64,000 nucleotides of DNA from Cavia porcellus (GCF_034190915.1 NW_026947496.1:28366001-28430000); one strand, 5' to 3'. Positions 10,618-22,384 are shown, numbered from the stretch's first letter. Translations and numbers: made by a program. The notes: generated from the letters alone by a model not told the origin.

Positions 10618-10765
10618 TCTGCTGCCTCAGCCTCCTGCATAGCTGGGATTACAGGCATGCATCACTCTATACTGGTGATGACTTCTTTTCTCCTTTTTCC
10701 TTTTATTTTTGTGCTGAGGATCAAACCCAGGGCCTTGCACAAATGCTGTGCCCTGAGTGACATCT
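10618..10765 (-). repeat. B1 end and ID fragments (antisense)
   Basis: An inverted B1 3' part (CTGCCTCAGCCTCCTGCATA, GGGATTACAGGCATGCATCA) is followed at ~10712 by an inverted ID (GAGGATCAAACCCAGGGCC). Confidence 0.7.
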
Positions 10766-10995
10766 GGGACATCCTTTCTCATTAGACTGTGTAGGTAGGG
10801 TAGATGGCATGTGAGTGAGGGATTTTGGTTTGTTTGCCTCTTCTTTTTAAAACCATTCATTGTACACTTAATTTGTTTGAAAAGTTAGCCTGGAGTTCCT
10901 TTACCTACTTTTGTTTCACTATTTTTGCTTGTTCCTTTTGAATTTCTTTATTAGGCTTGATTGGAAGAAGTGTAGTTAACTTTACAAGTGTTGGA

Positions 10996-10998
<3 letters not shown>

Positions 10999-11028
<30 letters not shown>
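10999..11028 (+). repeat. (TG)n microsatellite
   Basis: About 15 uninterrupted TG dinucleotides abut the T-rich start of an inverted B1. Confidence 0.95.
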
Positions 11029-11030
<2 letters not shown>

Positions 11031-11138
11031 AGACAGGGACTCACTTTGTTGTCCATGTTGGCCTCATACTCACAACAGTCCTCCTGCCTGAGGCTCCCAA
11101 GTATTGGGATTCTAGGTGCACACTACTATACCTGTCTT
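11028..11138 (-). repeat. B1 SINE (antisense)
   Basis: TTTGAGACAGGGACTCACTT through TCCTGCCTGAGGCTCCCAAG to a decayed end near TACTATACCTGTC. Confidence 0.75.
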
Positions 11139-11344
11139 GGGGATTATTCTGGATAGGATGTAACCTTGAAGTATTTTGGAGGCCGTCCTGTCTTTCATTA
11201 ACTGGAAATATTAACTTGTGCTCCATTTGTTTATATAGAAAATACTTTTGTAAGGAAATGTCTCCCAGATAATAGTTTCATAAGCATCTGGACCACTTAG
11301 TTATGGATTCCTTTATTTGGTGTTTTGTGTGTGTGTGTTTTGGT

Positions 11345-11475
11345 TTTTTTGAGATGGGGTCTTGGTATATAGTTAGGCTAGTCTTGAACTCAGTGGGTAG
11401 CCCATGGTTGGTTTTTAACTGAAAGCAATCCTCTTGTACTGAGTTAACTGGTGTCTGCTACCATGCCCAGCTAGT
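11345..11475 (-). repeat. B1 SINE (antisense)
   Basis: TTTGAGATGGGGTCTTGGTA, GTCTTGAACTCAG, then CTACCATGCCCAGCTAG; diverged. Confidence 0.7.
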
Positions 11476-13000
11476 CATGGATTATTTTAAATCTCAGGTA
11501 TTTTTCTATCTGGAAGTTGGTCTCTTACACCTGGCCATGTGCATGTTATACAGCTGATCCATTCAATGTTTTCCTGACTCTGGGCTTTTACTACCTCACT
11601 TGATGTGGCTGCATGATTCATGCTATGGTCACTTTTCAGACAAATATCCACCCTGGAAATCATGGCGTGCAGTGACATCAGCCTTGGCTGGTGGTTTCCA
11701 GATTTTTAGGACAAAAATCTAGTGCTAATTTAAAAAATACAGTTTCCCATGGGAATCCATAAAATAGCAGTATTTGAAGTATGTTTTGCAAACTTATAAT
11801 TAAACACCAATAATATAAATTCAGTGATTTCAAAGGGGGCTGTTTGGGTGAATAGATTGGAGATGTGTAGGAAGGAAGGCCAGATCTGGTTTTGGTTGCT
11901 CCGAATGGAAAATATCCCTGTTCTCCAGCAGGATCTGCAAACTTGACAGCTTCAGAGCTGGTCTTACAGTGTCAGGGTGCTTTCCAAGCCTTACTCTGAG
12001 CTTTCCCCAGAAGTGGATCATGTTGGTAGCTGACCTTCTAATATGTCAACTTCAGTATAACACACTTGAGCGTGTGCATTGGTATTTTAACTTAGTATAC
12101 ATAAAAAAGTAAGAATGAAATTCACATCCAGTGCTGAGGGTAAAAGGCCCCTGGAAAATCATGGCTCTGGGCCCTTGGATTTGCATTGGGCAGTGCAAGG
12201 CCCAGAACCCGATGTCAGGTAATTTGAACAGTCCCCTTTGTGGTACCACGAGGAGTCTCAACTTTTAAGGATCACTTACAGTTCAGTACTTAGGTGATTT
12301 TCAAAGCACTGGGGTGAAGTTACCCGGCTCTAGAAAAGTGAGCTTCAGAAAATAGCAGTAACACTAAAACGATCTTCAGGAGTAGGTATCGGAGAGCAAG
12401 CACAGTTGCCAAAGATGCTGGCCAAAGTTCTGCCAGACCCAAACAAAAGGGTCCGCATTTGAGCCTTTCAGGATTTTCTTTACACTCAAGGCTGGCCATA
12501 GCTCCACTGTACCCACCCATCTCTGGGCTAGGGGGGCTGTGGCCCTGGGGGAGTTTCCAGGAGGACATCTTGCTGCCTTGACCATGTTACCTGAGCTGCC
12601 TTTCTCTCTACTCCTTGCCTGCAGTGCCCCAGTTTCTTCTTCAGTTAGGATAAGAGTCAAATGACCTTGGACAAGGGAGCTGGCCTTGGTGTAACTTTTC
12701 ATTGTTCTTAAAAAGATACTGTTTTTCTAGCTGCGGGATTTAGCCACCCTGGCAGCAGGGCATTTAGGTACAAGGGGTAGGGGAAGAAGAGGGAGTAGAT
12801 GCCAGCTATGAAAGGGTCTTTGTGGGACTTGAGGAGCCAGGAAGTCTAAGTAGAATGTGGAATGAATAAGGCGAAGTCTTTCTTTTTCATGGTTATGAGA
12901 TACAAAAGAGAAAGCCATTACTGAAAGAGTACTGTAACACTTACAGGTTTCATTTCATTAGAAACACTGTTAATTTCTATTGTTAAAGTACAGTGAAAAC
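11476..13000. other. Intron 2 stretch without recognisable features
   Basis: About 1.5 kb with no repeat or exon I can name. Minus-strand frames of 60-108 codons around 11.8-12.9 kb have no recognisable domains and no exon-like boundaries. Confidence 0.45.
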
Positions 13001-13004
13001 TGCA

Positions 13005-13140
13005 AGCCTTTTTTTTTTTTTTTTTGGGAAGTCGAGGTTTGACTGTTTCCCAGGCTAACTTGAACTCCTGGGCTCAAGTCATCCTCTTGTTTCAGCCTCC
13101 AGGTAGCTGGGGCTACAGGCATACTTCACTGCACTGGCTT
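13005..13140 (-). repeat. 7SL-derived SINE monomer (antisense)
   Basis: A T17-type run, CCAGGCTAACTTGAACTCC, GGGCTCAAGTCATCCTCTTG, then GCACTGGCTT. It lacks the 29-nt duplication and resembles an older B1/FLAM-like monomer. Confidence 0.7.
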
Positions 13141-13430
13141 GTGACTAAAATTTGATGACTGATAAAGATTTTTTCCCCCTCCCTAATCCTCCTTGTCATA
13201 AAATGCTTGTCTGCTAATAAAATACAAGAATTTGGATTGATGTGTATGGCCATGTGGTTTACTAAATCTTTATGTTATTGTGCTCTGTTCTTTCTCAATC
13301 TTTTTCCCAATTACTTTCCCAATTCTTTGAGAAAAGAAGAAGGAGGGGAGCAAGAAGGATGCTTGGGGTGCAAGCTTGTATTGAAGTTTGGGATTAGCCA
13401 TATGAAAAGTGAAAAAGTCTGTTGACTTTT

Positions 13431-13560
13431 TTTGAGACAGGGTTTCACTGTGCAATGCAGACTGGCCTTGACCTTACTGTGTGGCCCAGGCTGACCTTGA
13501 TTCTCCTGCCTGGGCCTCCCAGGTGCTGGAATATAGGCATGCACCTACCAAACCCAGTTA
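13431..13560 (-). repeat. B1 SINE with internal duplication (antisense)
   Basis: TTTGAGACAGGGTTTCACTG with two successive GG/CTGACCTTGA-type units, then GCCTCCCAGGTGCTGG and an end at AACCCAGTTA. The flanking GTTAGTCTG... / CCAGTTAGTC phrases suggest a local end duplication. Confidence 0.8.
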
Positions 13561-13794
13561 GTCTGCCACTTTGACCCAGTTAGTCCTTTTATTTATTTTT
13601 GTCTTCAGAGAAGGTCTTGCCTTCTTGGAAAATCAATCAATGAAATCTGTCAGTCATTCTCACTCTGTCTCACTGGGTTTTGAATCCAAGGCCTCTCCCT
13701 CTATCACTGGTCAAGATTCCCAATTTCCTGAAAACATTCTGTTTTGATGAACCTAGGCCAGTAGGTGTCTTGGTTTGTTTATTTGTTTCTTTTT

Positions 13795-13876
13795 GTATTT
13801 GGTACCAGGGATCAAACTCATGGCCTTATGGTTGCCAGGCAGGCACTTGTGCCCCTGAGCAAATCCCCAGGCCCCG
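13795..13876 (-). repeat. ID SINE (antisense)
   Basis: GGTACCAGGGATCAAACTCA, GTTGCCAGGCAGGCACTTGT, GAGCAAATCCCCAGGCCCC. Flanks share GT(C/G)CCTTGGTTT-like target sequence (about 13768 and 13877). Confidence 0.85.
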
Positions 13877-14227
13877 TGCCTTGGTTTTTTTTAGATGTGC
13901 ACGTGTGCAGTGAAAGTCTCCCTAGAGGTAGGAAGCCAGCTTGTACAGATGGCCCTGCCTGTATGCAGTGTCTCCAGCCTGAAGCAAGATTGGAGATAAA
14001 ATACTTAGTCTCTGCTCATGCCTGGGCTTTGGGGTTACCAGAGACGCTTGTAGTTAGTGGGCACGCCCTCCAGTCAGATGGCATGGACATCTTGGCTTCT
14101 ATAGTGTGGCGGAATTCATTTCAACCTTGCCCTCACTGATTCTGGCACACAGGGGTCGTGCGGCTGTCTAACTGGCACCCTAACCCAGAAGCGCTGCCTT
14201 CCACAGCAGGCCCATTGATGGATGCCT

Positions 14228-14593
14228 ATCTTAGTTCTTTTCTCTTATTGCTGAGACATAAACTTGTCCCCCAAAGTTAAAGAGGGGAAGGTTTATTTAG
14301 CTCACAGTTTATAGGAAGTTTGATCTATAATCCACTGGCTCTAGGGCAGAGTGATATGCAGATGGGCATTGCAGAGGAGAAAAGGTTCATGGCAGGCAGG
14401 AGGCAGCAAAGCAAGCAAGCAAGGGGCAAGACAAGCCTCTTCCTATGCCTTACATTGTATCCAGGCTGCGCTTAATCCTAGCATTGTACCATGAATCAGT
14501 CACACACTGTAGATTCAGCTACCTCTGAAGAAGCCCCACCTTTGACTGTATGGGGCTATGGGGCAACATCTAGACACAGCCATAACAATGCCC
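14228..14593 (-). repeat. MaLR-type LTR (antisense)
   Basis: The + strand begins near TTGCTGAGACATAAACTTG, continues AGGTTTATTTAGCTCACAGT and ends near CACAGCCATAACA. This order matches an inverted mammalian MaLR LTR. Only the LTR is seen, with no coding part. Two related blocks lie near 27.2 and 39.9 kb in the same orientation. Confidence 0.6.
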
Positions 14594-14666
14594 CTTTTGT
14601 TTCACTGTTCCAGTGGTAAGAAAAGCAAGTCTCCGAAAGCCCACTCTTACTTTGGGCTGGATTCTT

Positions 14667-14756
14667 TTTTTTTTTAATTGGTACCGGGGATCAAACTCAT
14701 GACCTGAAACTTGCAAGGCAGGCGCTCATGCCACTGAGCTAAATCCCCAACCTCTG
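14667..14756 (-). repeat. ID SINE (antisense)
   Basis: T-rich tail, GGTACCGGGGATCAAACTCA, CTTGCAAGGCAGGCGCTCAT, GAGCTAAATCCCCAACC. Flanked by GGCTGGATTCTT / GGCTGAATTCTT target duplication with one mismatch. Confidence 0.9.
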
Positions 14757-14769
14757 GCTGAATTCTTAA

Positions 14770-15375
14770 TAATTTCTCCCCATTTGTTTTCTGGGGCAGT
14801 CTTCAGGAACATCACAGAGAAATTGTACTCCCTCTCACCCACAAGTTTGGTTTGAGGACTTGAAAACTGTGTTTTTCCTTAGTCTCATAGTCCTCAGCCT
14901 AAACAGTTCCACTTGCTGAAGTTTCATTCCTTGGGGCATGTTTTCAGACTTGTCAGGATTCTGATCCCCTTGCTTTGTCAGTGAGACTTTTAAACTGGAG
15001 GTGTTTCGGGGTCACATGCGTGTTTGGCAAGCACCCCTGAGCTGAACTGACCAGACTTGCTCTCAGTCTTTGGTGGCCCCTGAGATTGTGACCCTAGAAG
15101 GGGGCAAGTAGGTGGCATCCCTCCAGATAGTGCAAGCAGCATCTGTCCAGGGATGGTTTCTTGGAGCAAAATATCAGCTATGTGCATTACAGAGGTTTTT
15201 ACCATTTGGGAAGTATCTGTGATATTTACATTAAGAAAAATTACAACATTTAGGAATGCAAAATGTAGCATCACTTAATTTTATCAATTCACATATAATC
15301 ATTGGAACAAAGTATTTCCTCTATTCTTTCTATGCTCACCTACATATAGATGTATATTAAAAAAATGGACTCATG
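14770..15375. other. Intron 2 stretch without recognisable features
   Basis: No named repeat or exon. A 94-codon minus frame (14990-15274) has no recognisable domain. Confidence 0.45.
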
Positions 15376-15377
15376 AA

Positions 15378-15541
15378 GCCGAGGGGTGGTGGCATACACC
15401 TTTAATCTTAGTACTCTGGAAGGCTGAGGCAGGAGGATCACAAGTTGAAGCCCACCCAGGCAACTTAGTGACTTAGTGGATCCTTTCCCAAAATGGCAGT
15501 GATGTAGTTCAATGCGAAGGCCCTTGATTCCATCCCCAGGA
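15378..15541 (+). repeat. B4-like SINE (sense)
   Basis: GCCGAGGGGTGGTGGCATAC, AAGGCTGAGGCAGGAGGATC, then a tRNA-like 3' part ending CCATCCCCAGGAC. A CTGCCTGC/TGTCTATC simple repeat (about 15570-15632) follows. Confidence 0.8.
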
Positions 15542-15569
15542 CAAACGAACAAATGAACTAACTAATGAA

Positions 15570-15632
15570 CTGCTTGCCTGTCTGCCTGCCTGCCTGCCTG
15601 CCTGCCTATCTGTCTGTCGTCTGTCTATCTAA
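15570..15632 (+). repeat. (CTGC)n / (CTGT)n simple repeat
   Basis: Tandem TGCC units grade into CTGTCTGTC and CTATCTAATC units. Confidence 0.85.
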
Positions 15633-15643
15633 TCTATGTGGGA

Positions 15644-15778
15644 CAGGTTTTTGCTAGTTAGTTCAGGCTTGCCTTGGACTCACTGTGTAGCCCAGGATGA
15701 CCTTGAACTCAAAGTGATCCTCCTGCTGTGGCCTCCTGAGTACCAGGTTTATAGGTGTATGCCACTATATCCAATTTG
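15644..15778 (-). repeat. B1 SINE with internal duplication (antisense)
   Basis: Two successive units, CAGGCTTGCCTTGGACTCAC and CAGGATGACCTTGAACTCAA, then CTGTGGCCTCCTGAGTACC and CCACTATATCCAATTTG. Confidence 0.8.
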
Positions 15779-15834
15779 TGACCTTCTTTTAGATTTTAAT
15801 TTTGGGCTCAGGCTTTATGACAGTGTTTTATATG

Positions 15835-16045
15835 TGTAAAAGTTAGAATGTTTGTGTGATACTCCACTGGTCCACTGTAGATGTGTATTCCAGTTTACCT
15901 AACCACGTTCCATATTACCAGATATTGTAATCATTTCCTGTGTTTAGCCTTACAAGCATGTTCATCCTCATACTTATTTCTCTTGGTTACATTCCTAGAA
16001 GTGGAATTGCTGCCCAAAAAGCATTTGAAGGATATACTTTTCACC
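15835..16045 (-). repeat. L1 3' fragment (antisense)
   Basis: TACTCCACTGGTCCACTGTA at ~15860 and ATTCCTAGAAGTGGAATTGC at ~15990 are typical of inverted mammalian L1M 3' regions. Confidence 0.55.
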
Positions 16046-16682
16046 TGTTATGTGGGAAGTCTCAGTAGAGAATAATTCCATCACCTCATCAATTTTGTTG
16101 TCTTTAAAAACCTTGCTTAGCAGAACAGTTGCTTTGTCCTGCATGCTGCAGTCCTGTGGTCCTTGCGGGGGGGCACTCCTTGCATTCCACTGCTTTCATG
16201 CGGTTCAGGGCTCCTTTGGGTTGCTGGTGTGGGCAGTGTCTCCTGCGAGGTGTGTTTGCAGTGGTGGAAAGGCTTGTGGCTTCTGTGTTTACCAGTGACT
16301 GAGAATGTGGTTCCAGAGTCACAGCTCTTGAATTCTGCCACTGTTTTGGCAGAGTCAGTGGTAGCTTTTTCCTGGGCTGAACCCCCTGGGATGTGAGACT
16401 GAGCTGTATGATTTTAGGTCTGCACTCTTGTCATGGGACTTCCTTGCCTTAGGCCTTTGCATGCTTTGATACATTGTAGTGCGCAGATTTGCAGATGATA
16501 AGGCTCATGTACTTTTCAGTAGATGAAATGTCCTTAGCAAGGGCCCTAAACTAATGCTCATGCAGGGCCAATCCAAGGTCTTGGAAGATAATTTAGTTTT
16601 GTGAAAGAAGATACTGCTTTTCTTTCCTTTCCCAAAGGCAGCGGATCACCTGTATAATAACTAAGTCTTGATCTCTGTCCTT

Positions 16683-16856
16683 CTTTGCAGTACTAGGGAT
16701 TGAGCCCAGGGCTTTGCCCCAGGGCTGCATTACAAGCTCTTTTACCTCTTTTTTGGGGACAAGGCCTTGCCAGGTTGTCCAGGTAGGGCTTGAACTTGTG
16801 ATCCTCCTGCCTCCGCATCCCGGAGTAGCTGGGATTACAGGTGTGAGCCACCTCAT
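16683..16856 (-). repeat. B4-like SINE (antisense)
   Basis: GTACTAGGGATTGAGCCCAG (ID part) precedes GGCCTTGCCAGGTTGTCCAG through GGGATTACAGGTGTGAGCCA (B1 part). Confidence 0.85.
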
Positions 16857-16859
16857 CCA

Positions 16860-18085
16860 TCTACCAATATTTATTGTAAGTACTTCCCTGCTTTACCAGA
16901 ATCTGCAATCCTTCCTTCTACTGCCACTCATCTTCCTTACTTTCTGACCTTTTCCCTGTCTCCTTGCCCTCGGGGTGTGGCGACTTCAAGAGACAGGGAC
17001 CTGTGATGCCTCCTCTGCTGCTGCTGCTGCGGCTCAGAGAGCCCCTTCTTTTTTGCTGGAGTCCTTTGGGGTCCAGTCTGTATTTTCATTCCTTTCAAAT
17101 CCGTTCTGGTATGCCTTTGTGGGTACCCATGCCTGTGGTTGCCCTTCCTTCCAGAACTGCATGGGGCTGGCATCTCTAAGGCATCCTACTATTTGCTGCC
17201 TCACAGAACAAGCAGAGGACTTCGAGTTTCAGGGACACACACACTGTTCCTCACTCTGAGAGCAGACAAAAGCCAAAGAAACAGAGATGGGAGCATCTCT
17301 GTTTGGGTACCTTTGTAACCACCGTTTGGGTATCTTTGTAAGGTGCTTTGAGACAGTCTCTGCTCTTTGGCTCCCTTAGGGGCACAGCTACACTCCTGCT
17401 GCATTGCAACTGAAGAGCAGCGGGGAGAAGTCCAGGCTGTGGGGGTGAGTTCCTACCAGTGGACCATTTTTGTTTTCCTGACCCCATTTGTCCTAAATCA
17501 GTTGTCATAAGCCACCAAAAAATAAAAGGTTACATCCTGCAGGACCTGGGGAGAAGCAGCCAAGCTGGGATTTGTGAGTCCAGCCAGTTTGACACTTAGG
17601 ACACTCAGCTCCTTCTTTTTCAAATCTCTGCAGTTTCTGTTCTTTGCCTGTATCCTCAGGACAGCATAAATGCAGCCGCTTAGGGAAACATTTTGTACAG
17701 CTTTGTTCACTGAATCATAGGCACTGCCTGTTCTAATGATAATCAAAACTAGTGCCAAGTGACCGAGTCTCATGCTTGACATGCATGTGGCTGAGTTTCT
17801 GTTTAAACTGCTTAGGCACCTCGCTGTTTAACAGAACTTTTACTTCCCCAAATTCATTGTTTGTGAGTTAATCTCAAAGTTCTGGGAACTATTTCCTTTT
17901 TTACAGTTTGTCTTTCTTAGGAAAAAAAAAGACTTTTGGAATTTAACAGCCCCTTAATCACCGTATTATTTTATTTGTTCCAGTTTCTGTTGGTTACCTG
18001 TGTATCTATCTCTGCCTGCCTGCCTGCCTGTGTGTGTGTGTTTCTCCTTCCTCCCCTCTCTCTTACCCCTTCCCCCATCCCACTT
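16860..18085. other. Intron 2 stretch, mostly unexplained
   Basis: About 1.2 kb with no named SINE. It contains a short (CTG)5 run at ~17015, a perfect 10-bp-stem hairpin (17279-17304), an imperfect 23-bp tandem duplication (17301-17323 and 17324-17346), and CCTG/GTGT simple repeats near 18013-18042. Confidence 0.5.
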
Positions 18086-18089
18086 TCAT

Positions 18090-18158
18090 TCTGGGGATTG
18101 AACCATTGAATCTAGGCCACGTACATGCTAGGTGGTCACTGTACAGCTGACCCCCCCC
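18090..18158 (-). repeat. ID-type SINE relic (antisense)
   Basis: CTGGGGATTGAACCATTGAA, CTAGGCCACGTACATGCTAG, then a C-rich end. Strongly diverged. Confidence 0.45.
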
Positions 18159-18564
18159 CATCCTGGATGCAGGAAGATTGTGCAGTGTTTGCTGTCTGAT
18201 GCTTCTTGTTAGCGCAGTGTCTGAAGGAGAGGAGGTGCCATTAGCACCTTGTCACTTGGAGTTTCTGAAGCTGCATCCCATTTGTGTGCACCTGCTGTAG
18301 TGATTTAATGAAAACGGCATCTGTCTTTCGATTTGACATGTGCAGGTCACTCTTGGAGCTGAGCAGCAACCCCATGTGCAGATGGGGTTCACATCCTGGC
18401 ACCTCAGCTGGCTGCATGTTTGGAAAGAGCCAGTCTCTGGTCAGCAGAGCAGGGCTCCACGTCTTCACGTCCCAGAGAACAATGCTCGTGGTCTGTTTGG
18501 GCCTTAGGTTCACAAAAACGGCTACATAGACATTTTGTGTCTCCCTTTTTTTGGAGGCTTTTCT

Positions 18565-18790
18565 GTGGTTGGATCAGTCTCTCTGGTTTGAATCCTGAAA
18601 CTGCCATTTGCTGTCATTTAACCTTGGAGATGTTATTTGATTTCTCTGAGCTTTCCTTTTCTCATTTGTAAAATGAGACAAATAATGGAACCTACACCAT
18701 AGATTTTTTTTTTTGAAAGTTAAAGAGAGATTGCATACAACATCTCTTAACTTACTATGTGCCAGGTATGAGTTTATCTGTAAGTTTAGC
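18565..18790 (+). repeat. MIR SINE (sense)
   Basis: GTTTGAATCCTGAAACTGCC, TTAACCTTGGAGATGTTATT, CTCATTTGTAAAATGAGACA and ACTATGTGCCAGGTATGAG match the order of MIR core and 3' regions. Confidence 0.8.
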
Positions 18791-18799
18791 TGTTGTTAA

Positions 18800-19695
18800 A
18801 GTCTTAGCTATTTATACACAGATCATACCAAAGGCTTTGATAATAAGAATCTTGTTTTAATAGTCACAGATTGCTCAAGTGGGTTTTATACAAATATTTC
18901 AAAAGAAATACCCCAACTTTGCCTCTCTTCCTGGCCTTGCACAAAATACTGGCCATTCTCTGGAGAGATGTATGAAGCCAGCACAGGTGCCCTGAGAATG
19001 GGTAGGATGTTTTCACCCTTATAGGGAGAATGTATTATGTTTGTGAAATCTTTAAAGGCTCAAACACATACAGAGAAATGTGTCATTGGAGACTGCATTG
19101 TGAATTTTTCATTGTAAATCTGATTTTGAGAACTATGCTCAAACCCCTTTTCATGTTCATGTAACTTAGTACGGTTAATAAAGAAATAAGTTGCTAACAG
19201 GTGTTTGTTCCCTTGGGGTTTCATTGGCTCTTTGGGGGCCTCACTCATCTCCCTCCTCTAGGAGGTGAGCTGTGACTGCTCTGGCTCGACACTGATCAGG
19301 CATGGTGTGGTTTGCTGGCTACAGTTCTGTATCTCCACACTTAGGCCCACCCTGGGCATGTTGAATTCTTGGTCTCCAGATGCACTGGGTTATCCCTTTC
19401 TAGCCAGCCTCAGGGGTCTCCGTGCAGCATGCTTACCATGTGGGCCAGATGCCTCTGATGTGGGACCTGCACTGTGTGGCCCAGGATGCATAGAAGCATC
19501 CCTGGCCTCTGCTCATTGGATGCCTGCAACCTACCCAACCTTCCTGCAGTCAGGACAGTGACAAGTGTCTCCCCGTATTGTCTGATGTCCTCTGGTAGAA
19601 CTGATCCTGGCCATTAGAGATCAGATGTGTACATAACTTGTTCTACTGAGCTTCTAGAGTTCTAGGGTCCTACTGTATAGCCATATATATGGATG
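18800..19695. other. Intron 2 stretch without recognisable features
   Basis: No named repeat or exon. The 98-codon frame at 19265-19561 has no recognisable domain or splice context. Confidence 0.45.
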
Positions 19696-19704
19696 ATAAC
19701 ACCT

Positions 19705-19780
19705 TATAAAGGTGACTCTCAGCCTGGCTGTGCCTTGGAATCATCTGGGTAGCCTGTGGATTTAGAAATATTCTCTAGGA
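19705..19780. repeat. MER5-type hAT fragment
   Basis: TGACTCTCAGCCTGGCTGTG followed by TTGGAATCATCTGGGTAGC resembles one end of MER5A/B, a hAT-Charlie nonautonomous element. Confidence 0.55.
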
Positions 19781-20057
19781 GTGGGGTGTAACCTGGCTTG
19801 GGAGACTGTGGATTCCAACCCTAGCACCACTACTAGCAAACCAAAGGCTTCTCCCTGTGTGCTTCTGTTATACAGTGAAGCCCGCCTTCCTAGAAAGCGT
19901 AGGAGACAGAAGCTATTCATTTCAGCATATTGGAATGTTGACTTTTCCTTAGGGCATATTTCAGGAAACCTCAGATTCTGCTTCACTTACTAGATTAGAA
20001 GACAAAGGCAACTCACTATATTTTTTCCAGATATGTTGCTTTTTTTCTTTTTCTTTT

Positions 20058-20138
20058 ATCCTTTGTCAGTGCTAGGGGTTGCCATGGGCTTGTGTGTGCT
20101 AGGCAAGTGCTGTACCACTGATCTACCAACCCATCGAA
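20058..20138 (-). repeat. ID-type SINE relic (antisense)
   Basis: CAGTGCTAGGGGTTGCCATG, CTAGGCAAGTGCTGTACCAC and CTGATCTACCAACCC. Diverged inverted ID. Confidence 0.5.
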
Positions 20139-20218
20139 TTGCATTTTCTGGTAATGTTTCCTGCTAATGCTTCTCAGTATCACCTACCTCTTAAGGGAAA
20201 TGCTAAGAGTTAATGCTT

Positions 20219-20255
20219 AAAAAAAAAAAAAAAAAAAAAGGAAGAAAAAGAAAAA
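20219..20255 (+). repeat. A-rich tract
   Basis: A20-type run followed by GGAAGAAAAAGAAAAAA. No SINE body is visible just upstream. Confidence 0.85.
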
Positions 20256-21435
20256 ACTCATTGGAAACAAGGGGATGGAGTGTTGAAACCTTGTGAATCA
20301 TTTTGTAAAAACTCAGTATGCTGTAAGAAATTTGTTTCTTGTTCGAATTATGCCACTAACTCTACCCGAGTGCGCACTTTTTTCCTTATCTGTCTGGTCT
20401 CCCTTCTTTCCAGTAAAAGCAGGAGAACATGCAAATACAGATACTTTCATGTAGTAAATCTCCTGGATTCTTTCCCACACACCAACCCAGATGGGAGCAG
20501 GAGGAAATGCAGATGGTTGGTTGGGGTGGATTATGGTGATAGGTTCTGAGAGCATGGGCTGGGTATTTGTTTCCAAGTTCAGCTCCAAGGACTTGGGATT
20601 CTATCTACAACACAGACAGGATTTTTTCATTTTCAAATCAGTGTCCTGAGAGTGTAAACTGCTCAGGAGCCTTAGAGAGCCCCTTAACTGTATTTTTATA
20701 TCAAGTGCCTCTACCTTGCACAGTGATCATTTCTTGGCTTACACATAGACTGTTTGTCCAGTAGTGACTCAGCCTGAAATACAAAGTTCAAGCTCAAACC
20801 GGTTTTCTCAGGGGATTGATAATGTCTCTACTTACTCAGCTGCTTTATCGTCAGTGGAGCTTCATGCCAGATACAGGGATCAATACCAGTGATGGAGTGG
20901 GGGAGGGGAATGACCAGCTGCGGACAGCTGCCCATCAGCAGCACTTGAGCTGGGCTCCGCTCTGGTCAGATTGGGAGGTGCAGTTAGGATAGCCCTTAAG
21001 TGCTTTCCTGTTACTCTGCTTCCCATTACCACCAGCTCCTCATCCAGGAGATAAAGGACACTCAAGGAAAATACTTGCCATGTCTGCTCTTTGGTTCTGT
21101 ACGTTGTGTGTGTGTCATCATTTCAGGACTGTGAGTCAGTGCAGACGAACTGTTGCTCTTGTCATCTTGGAGGAGGTGACCTATTTCCTGTTTGTGCCCT
21201 GCTCCCTATTTTCTATTTCCTGATGTCATCTTGCACGAGGATGAGGGATCAGATGTAGCTTCATCTTTTGGCAGGTCACAGGCTTCTTTGCATGGAAGGA
21301 AGGTCTGTTTGTTACCTCTCCCCATGGTGAGGATTGTGTATGCTGATTAAATGAGAGGATTCTTTTTCTTAGGCTTTCAGAGATGACACTTCATTTCTTT
21401 TGTGTGATAAAATATAATGTATGATTTTATTTTAT
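20256..21435. other. Intron 2 stretch without recognisable features
   Basis: About 1.2 kb with no repeat family or exon I can name. The short frames are not exon-like. Confidence 0.45.
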
Positions 21436-21440
21436 TACCA

Positions 21441-21563
21441 CTTTTTTTTTTTTTGAGACAGGGTCTCCCTTTGTACTCCAGGCTGGCCTCAAACCTGTGG
21501 TACTCTTCCTGTCTTAGCCTCCCAAGTGCTGCGATTACAGGTATGCGCCACCACACCCAGCTG
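21441..21563 (-). repeat. B1 SINE (antisense), without the duplication
   Basis: T12 run, TTGAGACAGGGTCTCCCTTT, CAGGCTGGCCTCAAACCTG, CCTCCCAAGTGCTGCGATTA, CCACCACACCCAGCTG. Confidence 0.9.
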
Positions 21564-21564
21564 A

Positions 21565-22380
21565 TTTTGTTATTTTTAACTAGTAAATGTCATCTACAGT
21601 TTTATCTAGTTGTTGGAAAAATCAAGAAAGCCTCTGATTTCCTAGTGATTCCACAAGTGCGTGAACCAAAAATCTGTATGGCATTAAGTTCACCTTTCCT
21701 AAATTTGGGGAGCTGGCCCTAAGGTATGATCAGTTCTTCTTTTTTTCCTTTTTCTTTTTTTTCCCCGTGTTTGAGAAAGTGTCTTGCTCACATAGTTTAG
21801 ACTGACTGGCCTTGAACCCACTCAGGGCAGTGAACTGTGTGCTCAAGGACTTTGATTCCGCCTTTTTCAAACTTAAAAGTTTCTCCATTCTCTATTCTTG
21901 GAACCTTCACACTTGTTACTATAACACATATTGTCCATTTCATGAAGCCCCTGCCAACATCTCACAAGGTGCTAGTGCTCTGAGACCTCAGAGGAGAGCT
22001 GACACGTTTCTGACTTCAGTGTTCAATCATTTTTGCACAAATGACATGCAGGTATGTGTTAGGATTTGCACATCCCCTGGGATGCTGGCCACACTTGCCT
22101 TTGGCACTTTACAAAATAAAAAATAACCAGTTTGGGAGAAAAAATAAAGCACATCAAGGAGGTGTGGTCATGTATCCTATTTTAGGAAGATTATTGAAAT
22201 GGCTCATTTAACAAATTATTACTGGGCACTGTGTAAAGAGGCTGTGTTTTAAAAGAAGAAAGTGGCAATGTTGGAGTTGACTTAAATAAATTCAAGGACT
22301 AAGTCTTTTGCCAGGGACTGCATATCATATTTGCAGACTATATATAGATATATACATATTAGGTGCAAATTACATTTAAA
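21565..22380. other. Intron 2 stretch, mostly unexplained
   Basis: A T/C-rich tract at 21735-21765 is followed by a B1-like scrap (TTGAGAAAGTGTCTTGCTCA, CTGGCCTTGAACCC) at about 21770-21820. I recognise nothing in the rest. The 104-codon frame at 21812-22126 has no domain. Confidence 0.45.
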
Positions 22381-22384
22381 ACCC

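Noticed and set aside
14228..14593. Endogenous retrovirus with coding genes
   Set aside because: Only LTR-like sequence is present. No gag, pol or env coding segment was seen beside it or beside the other LTR-like blocks.
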